64,000 bases of DNA from Hoylesella shahii DSM 15611 = JCM 12083 (GCF_000613445.1 NZ_BAIZ01000017.1:1-64000); one strand, 5' to 3'; shown: positions 18,078-29,640, counted from the stretch's first letter. Notes: generated by a model not told the origin, from the sequence alone. Numbers and translations are program-made.

Positions 18078-21000
18078 TTATCGTGTGAGCGAGAACTTGA
18101 GACTTAGCCCAAAATCTTGCGTAGTTGTGGGGTAACTATTGCTACTTAGCAAGGGCGTGTTGGTCTGTCTGTCGTAATAAAAGCTCATAGTGAGCAGTCG
18201 CGATAGGGTATAATCAGCCGAAAAACTCATCTTAAATGCTTTATTTCCACTGCTGGCCGTACTTGTTCTGCTGGCGATGTCTCGGCTAATGCTCGCTTGT
18301 TGGCGATAACTTAAGTCGAGTCGCATGTTCAAGTCGTGGTTGGTGTTGCCTCTCGAATTGTTCTCACTAGCGTTGGTGTTGGCATCGGAGCGTTTGTTCT
18401 TTGATTTCTTAGCGCGTGAGGCCGTTAATCCAAAGAGTTTGAAGTTGTTAATGCGATAACTCATGCCTGCAACCCAGTCGCGACTCACGGCTTCGTTAAT
18501 CTGAACACTGGTCATACTGAGGTTTAGCACACGTGTTGAGCGGTATTCAACCTTAGCCGTGAGGTTGTTGTTAAACGTGACATCCACGCCCAGCAAAGGC
18601 GAGAACGCCTCGTTGATGCTCACATTAGCCACGTTGAACATACTTCGTGGCAGCGGATTTCCTGTTGTTACGTCGCTGATAAAGCCCAGTCCGTCCATGT
18701 ATTCCACAAAAGTGTTGTATGAGGCGTATGCGCCAACGGCGTAAATACTTTTATATCCGTGGTTGATGTTCACGCTTTTAAAGTGCTCGCGGAACCAAGG
18801 CAGCTTGCCCAATCCGCTATAACGCAGATTCCAGTTGGGCAGCAGGCGTGCCAATGTGGGGAAAATGTTGAGCGACGAACCACCCATGGCCGTGTAAGTG
18901 TTGAGGAATGCGGGTATCATCACATCCGAACCATACTGGTCAACATCGCCATTGGCCACGTTAAACACTGCTCCGTGCATTGATGTTCCAGCAGGATAGC
19001 GCACCCCTTCGTATTGTGCTTGCACGCGAGTACGGAATAAGTCGAGTGCATCGCAAAATCTTTCGAACGATGCACTGCGATAACCATCGGCAGCCGAGCC
19101 CATTCCTTCGAAGGCGCTACGTATAGATATGGTTGTCATCATAAACGTTCCATTCTGTGTTGAGGGCGTACCGGCATACATATATTGAATGTTACGGGCC
19201 GTGGTTTGCATTCGCGAAGCGTTCAAGTCTATCTTCAGGTTGCGCACGGGCTCAAGTGTTATGCGCAATTGCAAGTCTTCGGTCTTAGTGGTTGTTGCAG
19301 GTGTGGCAATAGAGTCGTTGTTAAGCAGCCATCCTAGGTCGCGTGCCTTGCCTATATAATCATCGTCTGTGAGTCCGAAAGCAAAGTCTAAACCAGGAGA
19401 AAGCGACGAAGGAAGGCGCGTTTGACCGAATGCGTCGCCGATGCGAGGCATAAAACCAGGCAGCGACATGGCATATTGGTTGCGGTAAGACAGGCTAACA
19501 TTGCGCACCATCATCAGCACACGTGCACCGATTGCGCCGTTTCGTACCACGCTTGTTTCTCTAAGGGTTGTCGTGGCGTAACAGTAAGTTTAAGTTTAAG
19601 TGCCGAGTCCACCTTCGTAAGGATACGAATGCTGTTCTCGCCATTGGTTTTAAACTTCAGTGGGAAGCGTCTCCCATCTTCGGTTCGCGCCAAAACGGTG
19701 AGTCGTTTGCTGCGTTTGTTATGGCTGATGGTGATAGCGGTGTCGGGCATGAGCGTAATTTCTTGCTCAAAACTGTTTCGGTTTCTGGGCAAGTTATTGC
19801 GCTGTTGTTGTGCCAAGGCCTCGTTATTTTCAGTTTTTTGAGCATCGGGCGTAATGCCTTTTTCCTTCATTCGGGCTTGCAGTGCCTTTCGTTCTTGCGC
19901 TTTTTTGCGTTGTTCGGCTCGCTTTTCCTCGCGTTTTTGGTCTTGTTCGGCCATGTTATTTTCGCGGTTAAAGCGTTCGTTGGTTTTCTTTAAGAAAGGA
20001 ATATTGTTGTATAAACGCACCAAGTCGAAGTTGGCGTTGATGTTTAAGTCGCGGTTATTAGCGATGGTATTGCCCAGCGAAGAGCCGTCTTCCAACTGCG
20101 TTCCACGCACCCAACGGTAGGTGGAGTTATAAGTTAGGTCGGTGTTCACCCAGTTAAAGATGGGCAAGAGGTTGATTGGTGGTTGATAAGAGAGCGTGAA
20201 CTGCTGACTATAGTCGAGCGGTGTGCCCATACTTCTGATGCTATTCCACACCGAGTCTTTCCAAGCCTGGTAGCGTTCGGCGTATAAATCTTTGTTTACA
20301 GGCGTGTAAGGCTGTTCCACTTCGGCATGTGTAGCACTCTGGAAGTTGGCATGTAGGTTGCGCGTTAGGTCCCAACGAATAGAGAAATCGCGGTTCCAAA
20401 GGAATTGCGAATTAAAGGTAAGTGGCAATCTTTCGTGCCCATCGCTTTCCATATCGCGCTCTTGCAGCTCGTAATAGTTGCGGTTGAGATCCGAGTTAAA
20501 CGCCACATTTTGAGGTAGCCAGTTAAGCCCAAAGCGTTTAAGTAGGTCTAGCCATTTGCTTTTGCTTTTAATATTCTTAAACGGTTCGAAGGGTTTATAC
20601 ACAGGAGTCCAGTTATAAGCCAGTGATGCTCGCCAGTTGTTTTCGCGTTCGTACACCGTAGTCTCGCCGCTTGTTAATCGTGATGAGTTGCTATACGAGA
20701 ACGAAAAGTTTGCCGGGTCGTAGGGCATGGGGTGGCGTTTGTTTTGTATGCCGATACGAACATTCGACAACGAGAAGTTAGTATTGGTGGTTCGGCGCAC
20801 AGCAATACTTTTTATCGAGTCGCGTTCTTGTCGGTTTGCAGCCTCAATAGCGTCTTTAAAACGCAGGTCGGTGTCAAGCGGATTGTACTTAGGCGTCGTT
20901 TCTTCTTGTGTTCGCGAATAGTAAAGAGGAGCCGAAACATTTGCTTTTTCGGAGAAGAACTTGCCTAGTTCCAAACTTGTTGTTAAGCTGTACGATTTAA

Positions 21001-24000
21001 AATTGTCTTTAGCGCGTTGGGCAACACCGTCTTCCAATCCGCCAAAACCCTCTGTGATATATTGTCCTTGCAGGTTAAGCGTACCAAAATCTGATAGTTG
21101 CACATTGAGATTTCCTTGTGCAGCCCATCCTCCTTCGTTGTCATATTCCTTTAGTCGCAATTCGTTTACCCACACTTCGCCACTTTTTTGCGATGCCGCA
21201 TTGTTGCGCACGCCTATGATTATGGTTTTTACTTCGCCCAATGTGGGGTTACCTAGGATGCTAATTTTGTTTTTAGGGCGGTCTGTATCGTAGGCACTAT
21301 AAAGCGAAGTGTAGGATGCCAGCCCCGTGGCACGCGCCTTGTTGCGTGCCTTTTTTAGGTTGGTAAACACGTCGAGAGCCACATCCAGCATGTTTTCTTC
21401 GGGCCAAACGTCGCGACTATCGGCCCACAAGCGGTCGTTATAACGGCGTGCTGGTGTGAGCGATAGCGGAATGTCGTATTCATAGAAATTGCTCTTGTAG
21501 TCGCTACCCAATCTGATAAACACCGACAGTTCGCCATTAGCCAGTGCCGTGGCGTTGGGTTCAAGGGCATTGGCATGCACAAACATCTGCAATCGACGGT
21601 ATTGGCGCAGGTCGATAGTGGTGTTTTTATACACCGCTTTGGCTTCGCCCTGACTTAGATTGTCCACAACAAGGCTCAGTGCTTGCTCATTGTTTTCCAC
21701 CATTTGGGGCTGGTTGGGGTCGGCTCCGCGTTCAATACCAGGTGGCAAAATATAGTTAACGGGTGTTTTGTCGCTGTTTTCTTCGTAGCTAACGGCGCTA
21801 ACCGCCATCTTACCTGTTTGTGCAGCCGTGTTGCTAAGGTTTTGTTGATAGCTTCGCCACTCGCCTCTAACCAGGTCGAGCGAACCAAAACGCAGCACGA
21901 TGGGATGTTTAAAGCCCGTTAGGAACATGCGCATAAAGCGAATACTAGAGAAGTCGGCGATGGCTCCGAAGCGTTTTTCGTACTCGTGAAGCGGTATTCT
22001 AAATTGGTACCAGGTTACGTTTTCGTTGCTGCCATTGCGCAATGAGGCTGAAGCTTCGCGTTTGTCAACGATGAAATTGCGGCCCACCACCATGTCTCCA
22101 GGGCGCAACGACACGTGGTATTGGTAATATTTCTCGTATTCGTTGAGTGTATAGTCCTGGTTGATGTCTTCAACATCGGGCGTCACCTTATAAGAAGTGT
22201 CGTAGCTTTCGCTTCGTTGGTCGCTGTCGGGCGAGTTTCCTTGCGGGTTGTTAATGCGTTTGTATCGTTGAAGGATGGAGCGTTCGGCGCGATCGTAGTC
22301 CGACCCGCGGAAGTAATGATAGTTATCGTTGGCGGGGTCGGCTTTTATCGAATCGAACACTGCTGCACTCACATTGCCTCGCACAGCGTTAAGAAACGAT
22401 TGATAAGCGGGGAACGAACGCTCCTCGTTATCATTTAATCCGTTAAACCCAACATCTTGTAAGGCTCTTGCACCACTCGACGTAGCAAAGGCGTAAGTTG
22501 TGGTGGCTTGAGTGGGAATTTTACCCCATTGTGTGGTTACAAAGCTTTGCGAACCATCTACAGGCATGCCGCTTTCATAGAATTTTTTACCATCGTGCAG
22601 CACATCCTCGCTCACTTCGCCTAGGTTTAGGTAGAAGTCGCCACCATAATCGCTAGCGTTAGGCAGACGATTGGTGTAGATAAAGGGGTCGAGCATCCAA
22701 AACTCGATGTATTCGATGTTGGCGGCTTCAAAGTCGTTGTTGTCTAGTCGGCGCATCATTCCTCCCCAACGTGTGTGTGGATTGTCTAGCGTTCCGTCGG
22801 TATTAAGGTTAGGATTGAAGTTATACGGGCCTCTTTCGTTGGGATAGAAGGCCAGATTGAGCACAGAGAGGGTTGAAACGCCGCCATAATTGTTTTGGTC
22901 GCGCTTAGGAAACAGTTCTCTTACTGGCACTTCGCGCACATAATGATTTGAGAGTTGTTGCAAATCGCCTTTGATATGCGATGGTGTTAGCGAGCTACTT
23001 CTGCGTGTAAACAAAGGGTCGATGGTGTACCAAGCCAATAGACTTCGGTTAAAACCACTGCCTAGCGTGGTTTTATCATCGTGTTCGGGAAACATTGAGG
23101 GCGTGCTAGATAAGGTCCACGATGTGGGCGAGCTAACGTCTATCGAGCTTTTGGTTGTCTCAAAGTCGTCTAGATAGGATGCATTGTCTTGAGTTCCCTT
23201 GTTACGACCAGCAATGAGGTGGGCAAACTCGCCTGTGAAACTTATTTGCGAGGGCTGACTAACGTGCAAGAAGGGTATTTTGTCGAGCAAGTTTGTGAGC
23301 CACTGACTTTCTTTTTTCCAATTAAGGTTCAGTCCCCACAAGGTGTTGTTCAGCGGTTCGGCGCCCATATTCACCTTGGTGGTGAGTGCTTGTTCGGTGA
23401 GGTGCTGCACCGTTCCGCTCATTTGCAAGTCTTTCGAGAAGTTATATTCCCAGTTAAGGCCAAACATTGTTTTGCGTTGTTGGCCATAGTCGGTGTTGCT
23501 TTCTAGCGAAACGTTCACTGCTGTGCCAGCGTCAAGAATGCTTTGGTTGAGTATGGTTACTTCGCCAGCATAATAATCCACGCTATAGTCCACGCCTTCG
23601 TTAAGTCTTACGCCACCAGCCGTAACCACCACCGACCCTTGTGGCACGTTGTAGGCGCCAAGCGAGATAACATTGGCGTTGGTACCGCGATACTGTCCTG
23701 TAAGGATAAACTTGTTTTTCTCGGCAATTTGTTTGGCGATGGTCTTGGTCGAGTCGTACAGCTGACTGTAGTTGTAGGTGCGCGCAACGGCATCTGTCAC
23801 ACCTTTAGACCGCAAGTAAGTGTAAAGGTATTTACCAAATGGCTCTGTCTTGGGTAAGAACACGCGTCCGTTGCTCACGGTGTAGCCTTCCACAAAGTCG
23901 AAATAACCGTTAGCATGCAGGTTATTGTTGTTGTCAAGTCGGTCGGCGCCCATTACTCTAATCAAGGGTTGGTCTTTTACTTGTTGTTCTGGGATATAAG

Positions 24001-25782
24001 TGAGATAAACACCAGTTGTGTCGCTTTGATACTTAATATCTAGCCTGAAGCGTTCGCGTTCTACCGAGGTGGCCAAGTAATACACGTTTTTCATCATCAA
24101 GTGCCAGTTGCCTTGTCGTGGGTTGTTGCTGGTGTTTTTCAGCGATTTCACAAAGAGGGCCTGACTAGTGTCGGTGTTATCTGCAGCAAATTCGCCCACC
24201 TGATAGGTGTTTCCGCCGTAGGTATATTCGTAGGCCACGGCCAAAACCTGGTCGTTTGCAAACCAAGTTTTAGCGAAATATAGCCCATGGTGGTGTTTAC
24301 GGTGTATTCCGAGGGTTGCAACAAGCGAGCGTTTTGCAGTTTTTCGTAGTCGTTTCCACCCACAAAGCCTGCTATAGCGTCGAGAGTGGTTGATGTGTTG
24401 TCGATGTCTCTAGCTGCCACATAGGTGCTAACCATGGCGGGATATTCGCTATTGGCATTGTTGGCTGGTACCAATCCCGTGGCGCTCCACAGCGGATTGG
24501 AGATGTGGTTCACCTCACCAAGGTCGGTAAGGGCCACGATGTTGCGCGTGTTAGTGGTTGTTCCCGTTTTGTTTGTAACCCACACTTCCACGCGATTGAT
24601 GCTGATACCACTTTTGATGGTGGGCAATGTGCCCATCCATTCATCATATTTATCGCGGAAATAGTGCGAAAGAAAGAAGTGGCGATTTTCTTCGTAGTTG
24701 GCTGCATCTATCTCGAAGGGAGTTAATTGCATGCCTCCACGCGACGAAACACTCTTAGACGACGATTTTTTTTGCGAGGCAACAACTTGCATTTTTAAGC
24801 GTCCAAACTGCAAGTCGGTGCGTATTCCGAAGAGCGAACTGGCCCCTTTCACCAGCGACGAGTTAGAGGGGAAGCCCACATTTCCAGCTTCCACCAGTTT
24901 GATTATCTCGTCTTCCTTGCCGTCGTATTTCAGTTTAAGGCTCTGCGCATCAAAGTCGAACGTAGCATCAGTGTTGTAATTGAGGTTCATGTTCACCTTG
25001 TCTCCCACCTTTCCATTCATGTTGATGTTAATTTTTTCATCAAAATTCATGGTTGTGGTTTTTCTGTTCCTGATAGGAATAGAGGGATTGTCGATGTCTT
25101 TAAGCGTAGCGCCGAAGCGTATTTCGGCCGAGCCTTGTGTTTTGATGCGCACGCCTCCCGGTCCGAAAATCTTTTCGGCCGGTCCTAAGTCGAAATGCAA
25201 GTCGGTGAAGTCGAATTTCTCTTTGCCCTTGGCTTTAAACACCTCGTCGTTCTTCTTTCTAAAATAGCTATTGCGTGCTTGTCGTTCGCTCCAACGGCGA
25301 TATTCCAGGGGCGTCATCATGATAGGCGTACCAAGATAGTTTCTTCCCCATTTAGTACCCAGCAAATAGCTGTCGAGTGTGTCGTTATATTCAATGCCCA
25401 ACTTCATGTTGTCGGGGCGTTTTAGGTCCATGGCGTTTTGCCAAAGGTCGGAATAAGTGGTGGGTGTGGTGGGTTGAACGTGCCAAATGGGCGTTAGCGG
25501 TTTGTCTTGTGTGTTGCTGATGTTGCTGGCGCTTTCGTCTTCGTTGTCAATCACCAGCAAAGAGTCTTCGGGCTGAGGCTTGTTAGGGCTAGCTGGGCGT
25601 TGTTGCTGAGGACGAGGGGTGGTGTTGGGCGTGTTGATTGTAGCGTTGGTGGTTCTTTGAGCGCGCTTAACTGTCCTTCTGCCCCTATCGTCTTGCGCAA
25701 AGGGCAAGGCGAGGGCATAGCCCGTCAAGCAAATAACGAGCAACACCATCCATAATCTTTTTGTTTTTTTATTTCTCAGCAC
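18078..25782 (-). CDS. sprA: cell surface protein SprA (type IX secretion translocon), two frameshifts
   Basis: SprA is the giant outer-membrane barrel that forms the type IX secretion channel. The gene is read in three pieces (25782-24148, 24244-19514, 19550-18078). The first carries a signal peptide (residues 1-29) and GPGGVRIKTQGSAEIRFGA. One T of a T-run is missing near 24268-24271, after SLK; restoring it gives SLKTWFANDQVLAVAYEYTY. A second base is missing near 19526 (CC reads C), and restoring it gives QSVARVLMMVRNVS followed by SLPGFMPRIGD. Corrected length is about 2,568 residues, normal for SprA. The gene lies 12 bases behind ruvA, the usual Bacteroidota order. Both breaks look like sequencing deletions. 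Confidence 0.95.
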
Positions 25783-25794
25783 GCCTTAAAAGGG

Positions 25795-26412
25795 TCATTT
25801 AATCATTTTCAACGCCGCTTTCACCACCTGTTCAACAGGCAGTTCGGGTTGTTCTTTCAATATCTCGACCACCACTTTAGCCGACGCGGCGGGCGCAAAT
25901 CCCAGCATCGTGAGCGCACCCACGGCCTCGTCTTTAACGGGTGAGTTGAGTAGCGGAGCGTTAGTGTTAGCCGGCACGGCCAATTCTTGCGCCACCCCGC
26001 TGCTCACAATTTTGTCTTTCAGGTCAACGATGATGCGTTGTGCCGTTTTAGCGCCAATGCCTTTAACGGTTTTCAGCATTTTGTCGTCGCCGGCGGCAAT
26101 CACATTGCACAGTTCGGCAGGCGACATGCCCGATAGAATCATGCGCGCCGAGTTAGCTCCAACGCCCGAAACGCTGATAAGCAAGCGATAAAGTTCGCGT
26201 TCTTGGCGTGTGGCAAAGCCATAAAGGGTGAACGAATCGTCGCGCCCACCAGCCACTAATGCTTCGTGAACAAACAGTTTAATTTGTGCTTTGCCTTGTA
26301 TGGCACTATATGTATTTAGTGAGATGTTGAGGGCATAACCCACTCCGGCCGCCTCAATCACAGCCATGGCCGGGGTTAGCTCGGCCAATTCGCCTTTGAT
26401 ATATTCAATCAT
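25795..26412 (-). CDS. ruvA: Holliday junction branch migration protein RuvA
   Basis: RuvA tetramers bind Holliday junctions and load the RuvB motor. The 205-residue protein begins [15 protein letters not shown] (OB domain). It has the paired helix-hairpin-helix region [19 protein letters not shown] and [20 protein letters not shown] (about residues 71-126), and a C-terminal RuvB-binding helical domain ([16 protein letters not shown]). Length is typical. It is the first gene of a ruvA-sprA pair. Confidence 0.97.
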   Translation of the reverse strand: MIEYIKGELAELTPAMAVIEAAGVGYALNISLNTYSAIQGKAQIKLFVHEALVAGGRDDSFTLYGFATRQERELYRLLISVSGVGANSARMILSGMSPAELCNVIAAGDDKMLKTVKGIGAKTAQRIIVDLKDKIVSSGVAQELAVPANTNAPLLNSPVKDEAVGALTMLGFAPAASAKVVVEILKEQPELPVEQVVKAALKMIK

Positions 26413-26682
26413 TAATGATGCATTTAAATGTGTGTACGTGTACGAATATATATAACGCTTGTTGGCGCTTATTATTGTGTGCGTACCTAAAAAAACGGTT
26501 TCTAGGTTGCTTTTTAGGGGGTTAGGGCATGTCGTGGCGGTTAAATGCGATGTCTTTTCAATGCTGTGTCTCTATAGCCTACGGCTTTTTGCACCATTTG
26601 TAAGCAAGTTAGGCTATATTCGTAAAGTGTGAATAAATGATAAAATATCAATAATATCGCTAGTTGTGCAAATAAAAACACT

Positions 26683-26690
26683 TAACTTTG
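26683..26690 (+). promoter_or_regulatory. -7 box of the retron promoter
   Basis: TAACTTTG is a perfect TAnnTTTG box. Transcription would begin about 26695-26698, exactly where the a1 repeat of the retron RNA begins. The best -33 candidate, TTG at 26664-26666, is spaced 16 bases, shorter than usual. Confidence 0.7.
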
Positions 26691-26696
26691 CTTGCG

Positions 26697-26816
26697 TATA
26701 GGAATAGCCGAAGAAATTTAGAAAATGTTTCTGATGTATTCGTCAGAGTTTGATACAATGTATCGTTTATGGTTAATGAGATTTACCATAAAGTAAACTT
26801 CTACGGCATTCCTATT
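26697..26816 (+). ncRNA. retron msr-msd noncoding RNA (predicted)
   Basis: Inverted repeat a1 (26698-26715, ATAGGAATAGCCGAAGAA) pairs with a2 (26799-26815, TTCTACGGCATTCCTAT) in 16 base pairs, with one bulged A and one A-A mismatch. Just inside a1 is TTTAG, whose G at 26721 is the likely branching guanosine. The msr part holds TCTGATG/CGTCAGA with loop TATT (26730-26747) and GATAC/GTATC with loop AAT (26752-26764). The msd part is a 27-nt hairpin (26766-26792; TTTATGGT pairs with ACCATAAA). The order a1-G-msr-msd-a2-RT is the standard retron plan. The structure was read by eye; it is short compared with classical retrons. Confidence 0.75.
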
Positions 26817-26841
26817 TTTTTACTTTATAACCCTGCGTAAC

Positions 26842-28047
26842 ATGGCACAAGTAAATAGGGATGTAGACCTAAAAGCACTAGTTGGCAATCAATTGCAATA
26901 CATATATTCGGCCGAAGAGCTTACCAATGTTCTTAATACCTTGGCTAGCAATGTTGGCGTGCCCTCGGATTTCAGGCGAAACCAAATGCTTTGCTTTGCA
27001 GATACCCGTAACGACTATCGCCGTGTGAAACGCTATTTTATGCACAAAAAACATGGCGGAAGGCGACCTATCGTGGCTCCACACCACAGTTTGATGCATA
27101 TGTTGCAGGGATTTAATGTGTTGTTACAGCAGTACAACCCGCCCACGCCATGGTGTTATGGTTTTGTTAGGGGGCGTTCGGTGGTGCAAAATGCACAGCT
27201 ACACGTTGGCAAACGGTATATCCTGAATGTGGATATCAAAGATTTCTTCCCCTCTATCACCAGGCAAATGGTGGAAGATGTACTGACGGCAGCACCCCTT
27301 AGATGCTCTACTGAGGCTGCACAACTGCTTTCGGGGCTTTGCACTGTTATCGAACCTGTGGGCGATGTGTTGCCACAAGGATTTCCCACTTCACCAACAC
27401 TCTCGAATATGGTGTGCAGAAAGATGGACGAAGAACTGGCTGCTGCAGCCCAACGCATAGGGGCAACCTACTCACGATATGCCGATGATATGACGTTTAG
27501 CTGCGATAACGATGTACTTCGCACCACGGGAAGTTTTTATTTGCAGGTTTCTACCATCGTTGAGAAATACGGGTTTAGGCTGAACGACCGCAAAACACGA
27601 CTGCAGCGACGCGGAAGAAGGCAGCAGGTTACGGGCATTGTGGTGAGCCATAAGGTGAACGTATCGCGCGAATATGCACGGCAGATACGCAGCTTGTTAT
27701 ATATGTGGGAACGATATGGCTATTGGGAAACAGCCAAGGCGGCCCTGCACGCTTATCGTGAGCAAAATGGTAAGACAAGGAGGCATGGCGAATATCTCAC
27801 CTTGTATACGGTTTTGCGTGGCCGACTGAACTATATGAAAATGGTGAAAGGCGAAACAGACCCCACATACCTTAAACTTTGGAACAAGTATAACCAGCTG
27901 ATGTTAAGGGATAAGCCAAAGCGCAGGAGGGTACTTACGGCACTAACGCGCATAGACCAGAGACTTCAAGCACCAACGATTATCTTGGCGAACCGCAACG
28001 AAAGGGTTGCGCGGGTGTTGTGGCAGTCTTTGTGGCGCTTACATTAG
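26842..28047 (+). CDS. retron reverse transcriptase
   Basis: A 401-residue retron-type RT that would copy the msd part of the RNA upstream into branched msDNA. Retron-specific region X is NAQLH at 117-121 (NAxxH) and region Y is VTG at 263-265. RT core motifs are NVDIKDFF (129-136, first catalytic Asp), LPQGFPTSPTLSN (177-189) and YADD (213-216). After the palm comes a helical thumb with LRGRLNYMKMVKGETDPTYL and a basic tail. No maturase, endonuclease or fused effector domain is visible. The start lies 26 bases after a2. Neighbours are ruvA (divergent) and noncoding repeats; no accessory gene is in reach. Confidence 0.93.
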   Translation: MAQVNRDVDLKALVGNQLQYIYSAEELTNVLNTLASNVGVPSDFRRNQMLCFADTRNDYRRVKRYFMHKKHGGRRPIVAPHHSLMHMLQGFNVLLQQYNPPTPWCYGFVRGRSVVQNAQLHVGKRYILNVDIKDFFPSITRQMVEDVLTAAPLRCSTEAAQLLSGLCTVIEPVGDVLPQGFPTSPTLSNMVCRKMDEELAAAAQRIGATYSRYADDMTFSCDNDVLRTTGSFYLQVSTIVEKYGFRLNDRKTRLQRRGRRQQVTGIVVSHKVNVSREYARQIRSLLYMWERYGYWETAKAALHAYREQNGKTRRHGEYLTLYTVLRGRLNYMKMVKGETDPTYLKLWNKYNQLMLRDKPKRRRVLTALTRIDQRLQAPTIILANRNERVARVLWQSLWRLH

Positions 28048-28260
28048 CGGGTTTGCTGGCTTTAAATTTGTTGGTTTAAAGGCTTTTTATTGGTTCTAGG
28101 GTACGTTAAGCAAGTGGTTTAACGTGCTTAGGGCGCACAAGGCTGGCTATGATTTGTAAGCCAAGAGCTTTATGCTTGCACTTATCTTTGCATTGTTAAA
28201 GGTAAAACATCTCTCTTTGTTTTTGAAAATGTAAAAAAAACGGTTTTGGTTTTAACACGA

Positions 28261-28840
28261 AAAGTGCCTTTCCGTTCACCAATTGCCCACTCGGTTGCAA
28301 ATATTCAATTCTCGCGAGGGTTTTGAGGGGGTGAAAAGAGACCTTCGTTTGTAGAGTTTAGCAAATGTATTTGCAGTGTATAAATGCGTAATTATACAGA
28401 ATGGTGGCCAAATAACAGCTAAATATGTGCTATTTGCAGCAAAACGCGATGCATTTAGCAGCAAAACGCGATGCATTTAGCACCAAAACACAATGCGTTT
28501 AGCTGCAAAACGCAAGACTAAGTGCCGCTAAACGCAAGATAAAATGCTACAAAACGCAGGTGGAAATGTATAATCTTGCACATCGGATGCTGTGTTTACT
28601 GCTTTGCGAGGAGTGAAAAAAGAAATGTTTAGTAGTAAAATAGGACTTAAAAAGTGGCGTTTTAACTACAAAAAAACATTTTTGCAGCGACGCAAATTTG
28701 AGAGTTGGCAACAATCTAGAAAGGCAAAATGGTGCATTTTACCCTTGCTGTGCTCAATATTATACAAAAAATAAAATTTAAAAGCTCGGTTTTTCTGCTA
28801 AATAGCATGTTTTAGGGCGAAATTTTCGCTAGAATGGTTT
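28261..28840 (+). repeat. intergenic repeat element, copy 2 (with 22-nt array)
   Basis: This copy starts with TTCACCAATTGCCCACTCGG and the box TTGCAAATATTCAATTCTCG (28296-28320), matching copies 1 and 4. It continues with GTGCTATTTGCAGCAAAACG into the array. It ends near 28808-28838 with GCATGTTTTAGGGCGAAATT and TTTTCGCTAGAA, as copy 1 does. It lies 214 bases behind the retron RT. Short frames inside it are not convincing. Confidence 0.72.
28433..28560 (+). repeat. 22-nt tandem repeat array, copy 2
   Basis: Six units with 22-nt period, such as AGCAGCAAAACGCGATGCAT plus TT, and AGCACCAAAACACAATGCGT plus TT. Units contain a dyad AAACGC-aat-GCGTTT, so both single units and neighbouring units can form hairpins. 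Confidence 0.85.
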
Positions 28841-29186
28841 GGCAAAATTATACAGATTGTAAAATATTTGCACCGTGTTTAATGTTGCAAGTGTGCAACT
28901 ATATGTAGCTTTTTTGTGCAGGGCGAAATGTGTTAATGCGATAAAGAAATTGTACTAATTCCTTCTTTTGTTAAACCCAAATGGGTTACATCTTGTAGCA
29001 GATGAAACATTGGATGTGCATATACAAAATAAGAGGGTGTTTCGCAAACGTTGGTGTAGTTCAACCCTGTCTTTTCTAAAACGACAGCTAATATCAGTTC
29101 TATTATACCATATGTAACTTTGTTTTAAAATTATATTGATATATGCAAGTATTTAGCATTTACGAAACTTTAGTGCAAGCCAATAT
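28841..29186. other. AT-rich intergenic DNA
   Basis: About 350 bases of AT-rich sequence between repeat copy 2 and the xseB stop. I see no gene, terminator or repeat here. Confidence 0.5.
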
Positions 29187-29381
29187 TTACTCTTCTTCCA
29201 GCATTTTCTTTATTTCCTCGTCGGTCTTAGTCAATTTGTCTTTGCACATTTTGATAAGTTTCTGAGCCTTTTTCAGTTCGTCGGCAAGCGAGTCGAGGTT
29301 GAGTTCGCCTGTTTCCATTCGGCGAACAATAGCTTCTAGTTGTGCCACAGCCTCTTCGTATTTCATTTCTTGTTTAGCCAT
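29187..29381 (-). CDS. xseB: exodeoxyribonuclease VII small subunit
   Basis: XseB is the small regulatory subunit that coats the XseA stalk in exonuclease VII, which degrades single-stranded DNA to oligonucleotides. The 64-residue protein has the family pattern YEEAVAQLEAIVRRMETGEL followed by a second helix ending LTKTDEEI. Length is usual (60-80). It follows xseA on the minus strand, separated by a 260-base repeat-filled gap. Confidence 0.95.
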   Translation of the reverse strand: MAKQEMKYEEAVAQLEAIVRRMETGELNLDSLADELKKAQKLIKMCKDKLTKTDEEIKKMLEEE

Positions 29382-29389
29382 AATTTGAG

Positions 29390-29640
29390 TTTTTGAGTTT
29401 ATGAGTTGTTGAGTTTATGAGTTGTGTGAGTTGTGTGAGTTTATGAGTTGTGTGAGTTTATGAGGTGTTGAGTTTATGAGTTTATGAGTTGTGTGAGTTG
29501 TTAAGTTTATGGGTATTTGGCTTTATAGGCTTATTGGTTGTTGAGCGTAATGGGTTTATAGCGTAAGCAAACTTACTAATTCACTTCCAAACTCATAAAC
29601 TCATAAACTCAACAACTCAACAACTCATAAACTCAAAAAC
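29390..29640. repeat. GAGTTTATGAGTTG repeat array between xseA and xseB
   Basis: Units such as GAGTTTATGAGTTGTGTGAG recur on the plus strand from about 29395 to 29510. Their reverse complements, AACTCATAAACTCAACAACTC and alike, fill 29585-29640 directly after the xseA stop. The two arms could pair over roughly 50 bases. The same repeat family occurs at 1-290. It splits an otherwise compact xseA-xseB operon. Confidence 0.85.

Noticed and set aside
24148..25782. Treating the three sprA frames as separate genes
   Set aside because: Restoring one base at each junction gives continuous SprA sequence of normal length; the apparent internal ATG starts are artefacts of the breaks.
26842..28047. Reverse transcriptase of a diversity-generating retroelement or group II intron
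   Set aside because: Retron motifs NAxxH and VTG are present; there is no maturase or HNH domain, no template/variable repeat pair, and no variable target protein nearby.
28433..28560. Tandem array resembling a short CRISPR
   Set aside because: The period is 22 nt with no unique spacers, units drift in sequence, and no cas genes are present.
28592..28774. 60-residue basic frame downstream of the retron RT, considered as a tiny effector
   Set aside because: It lies inside the dispersed repeat element, whose other copies do not keep the frame.
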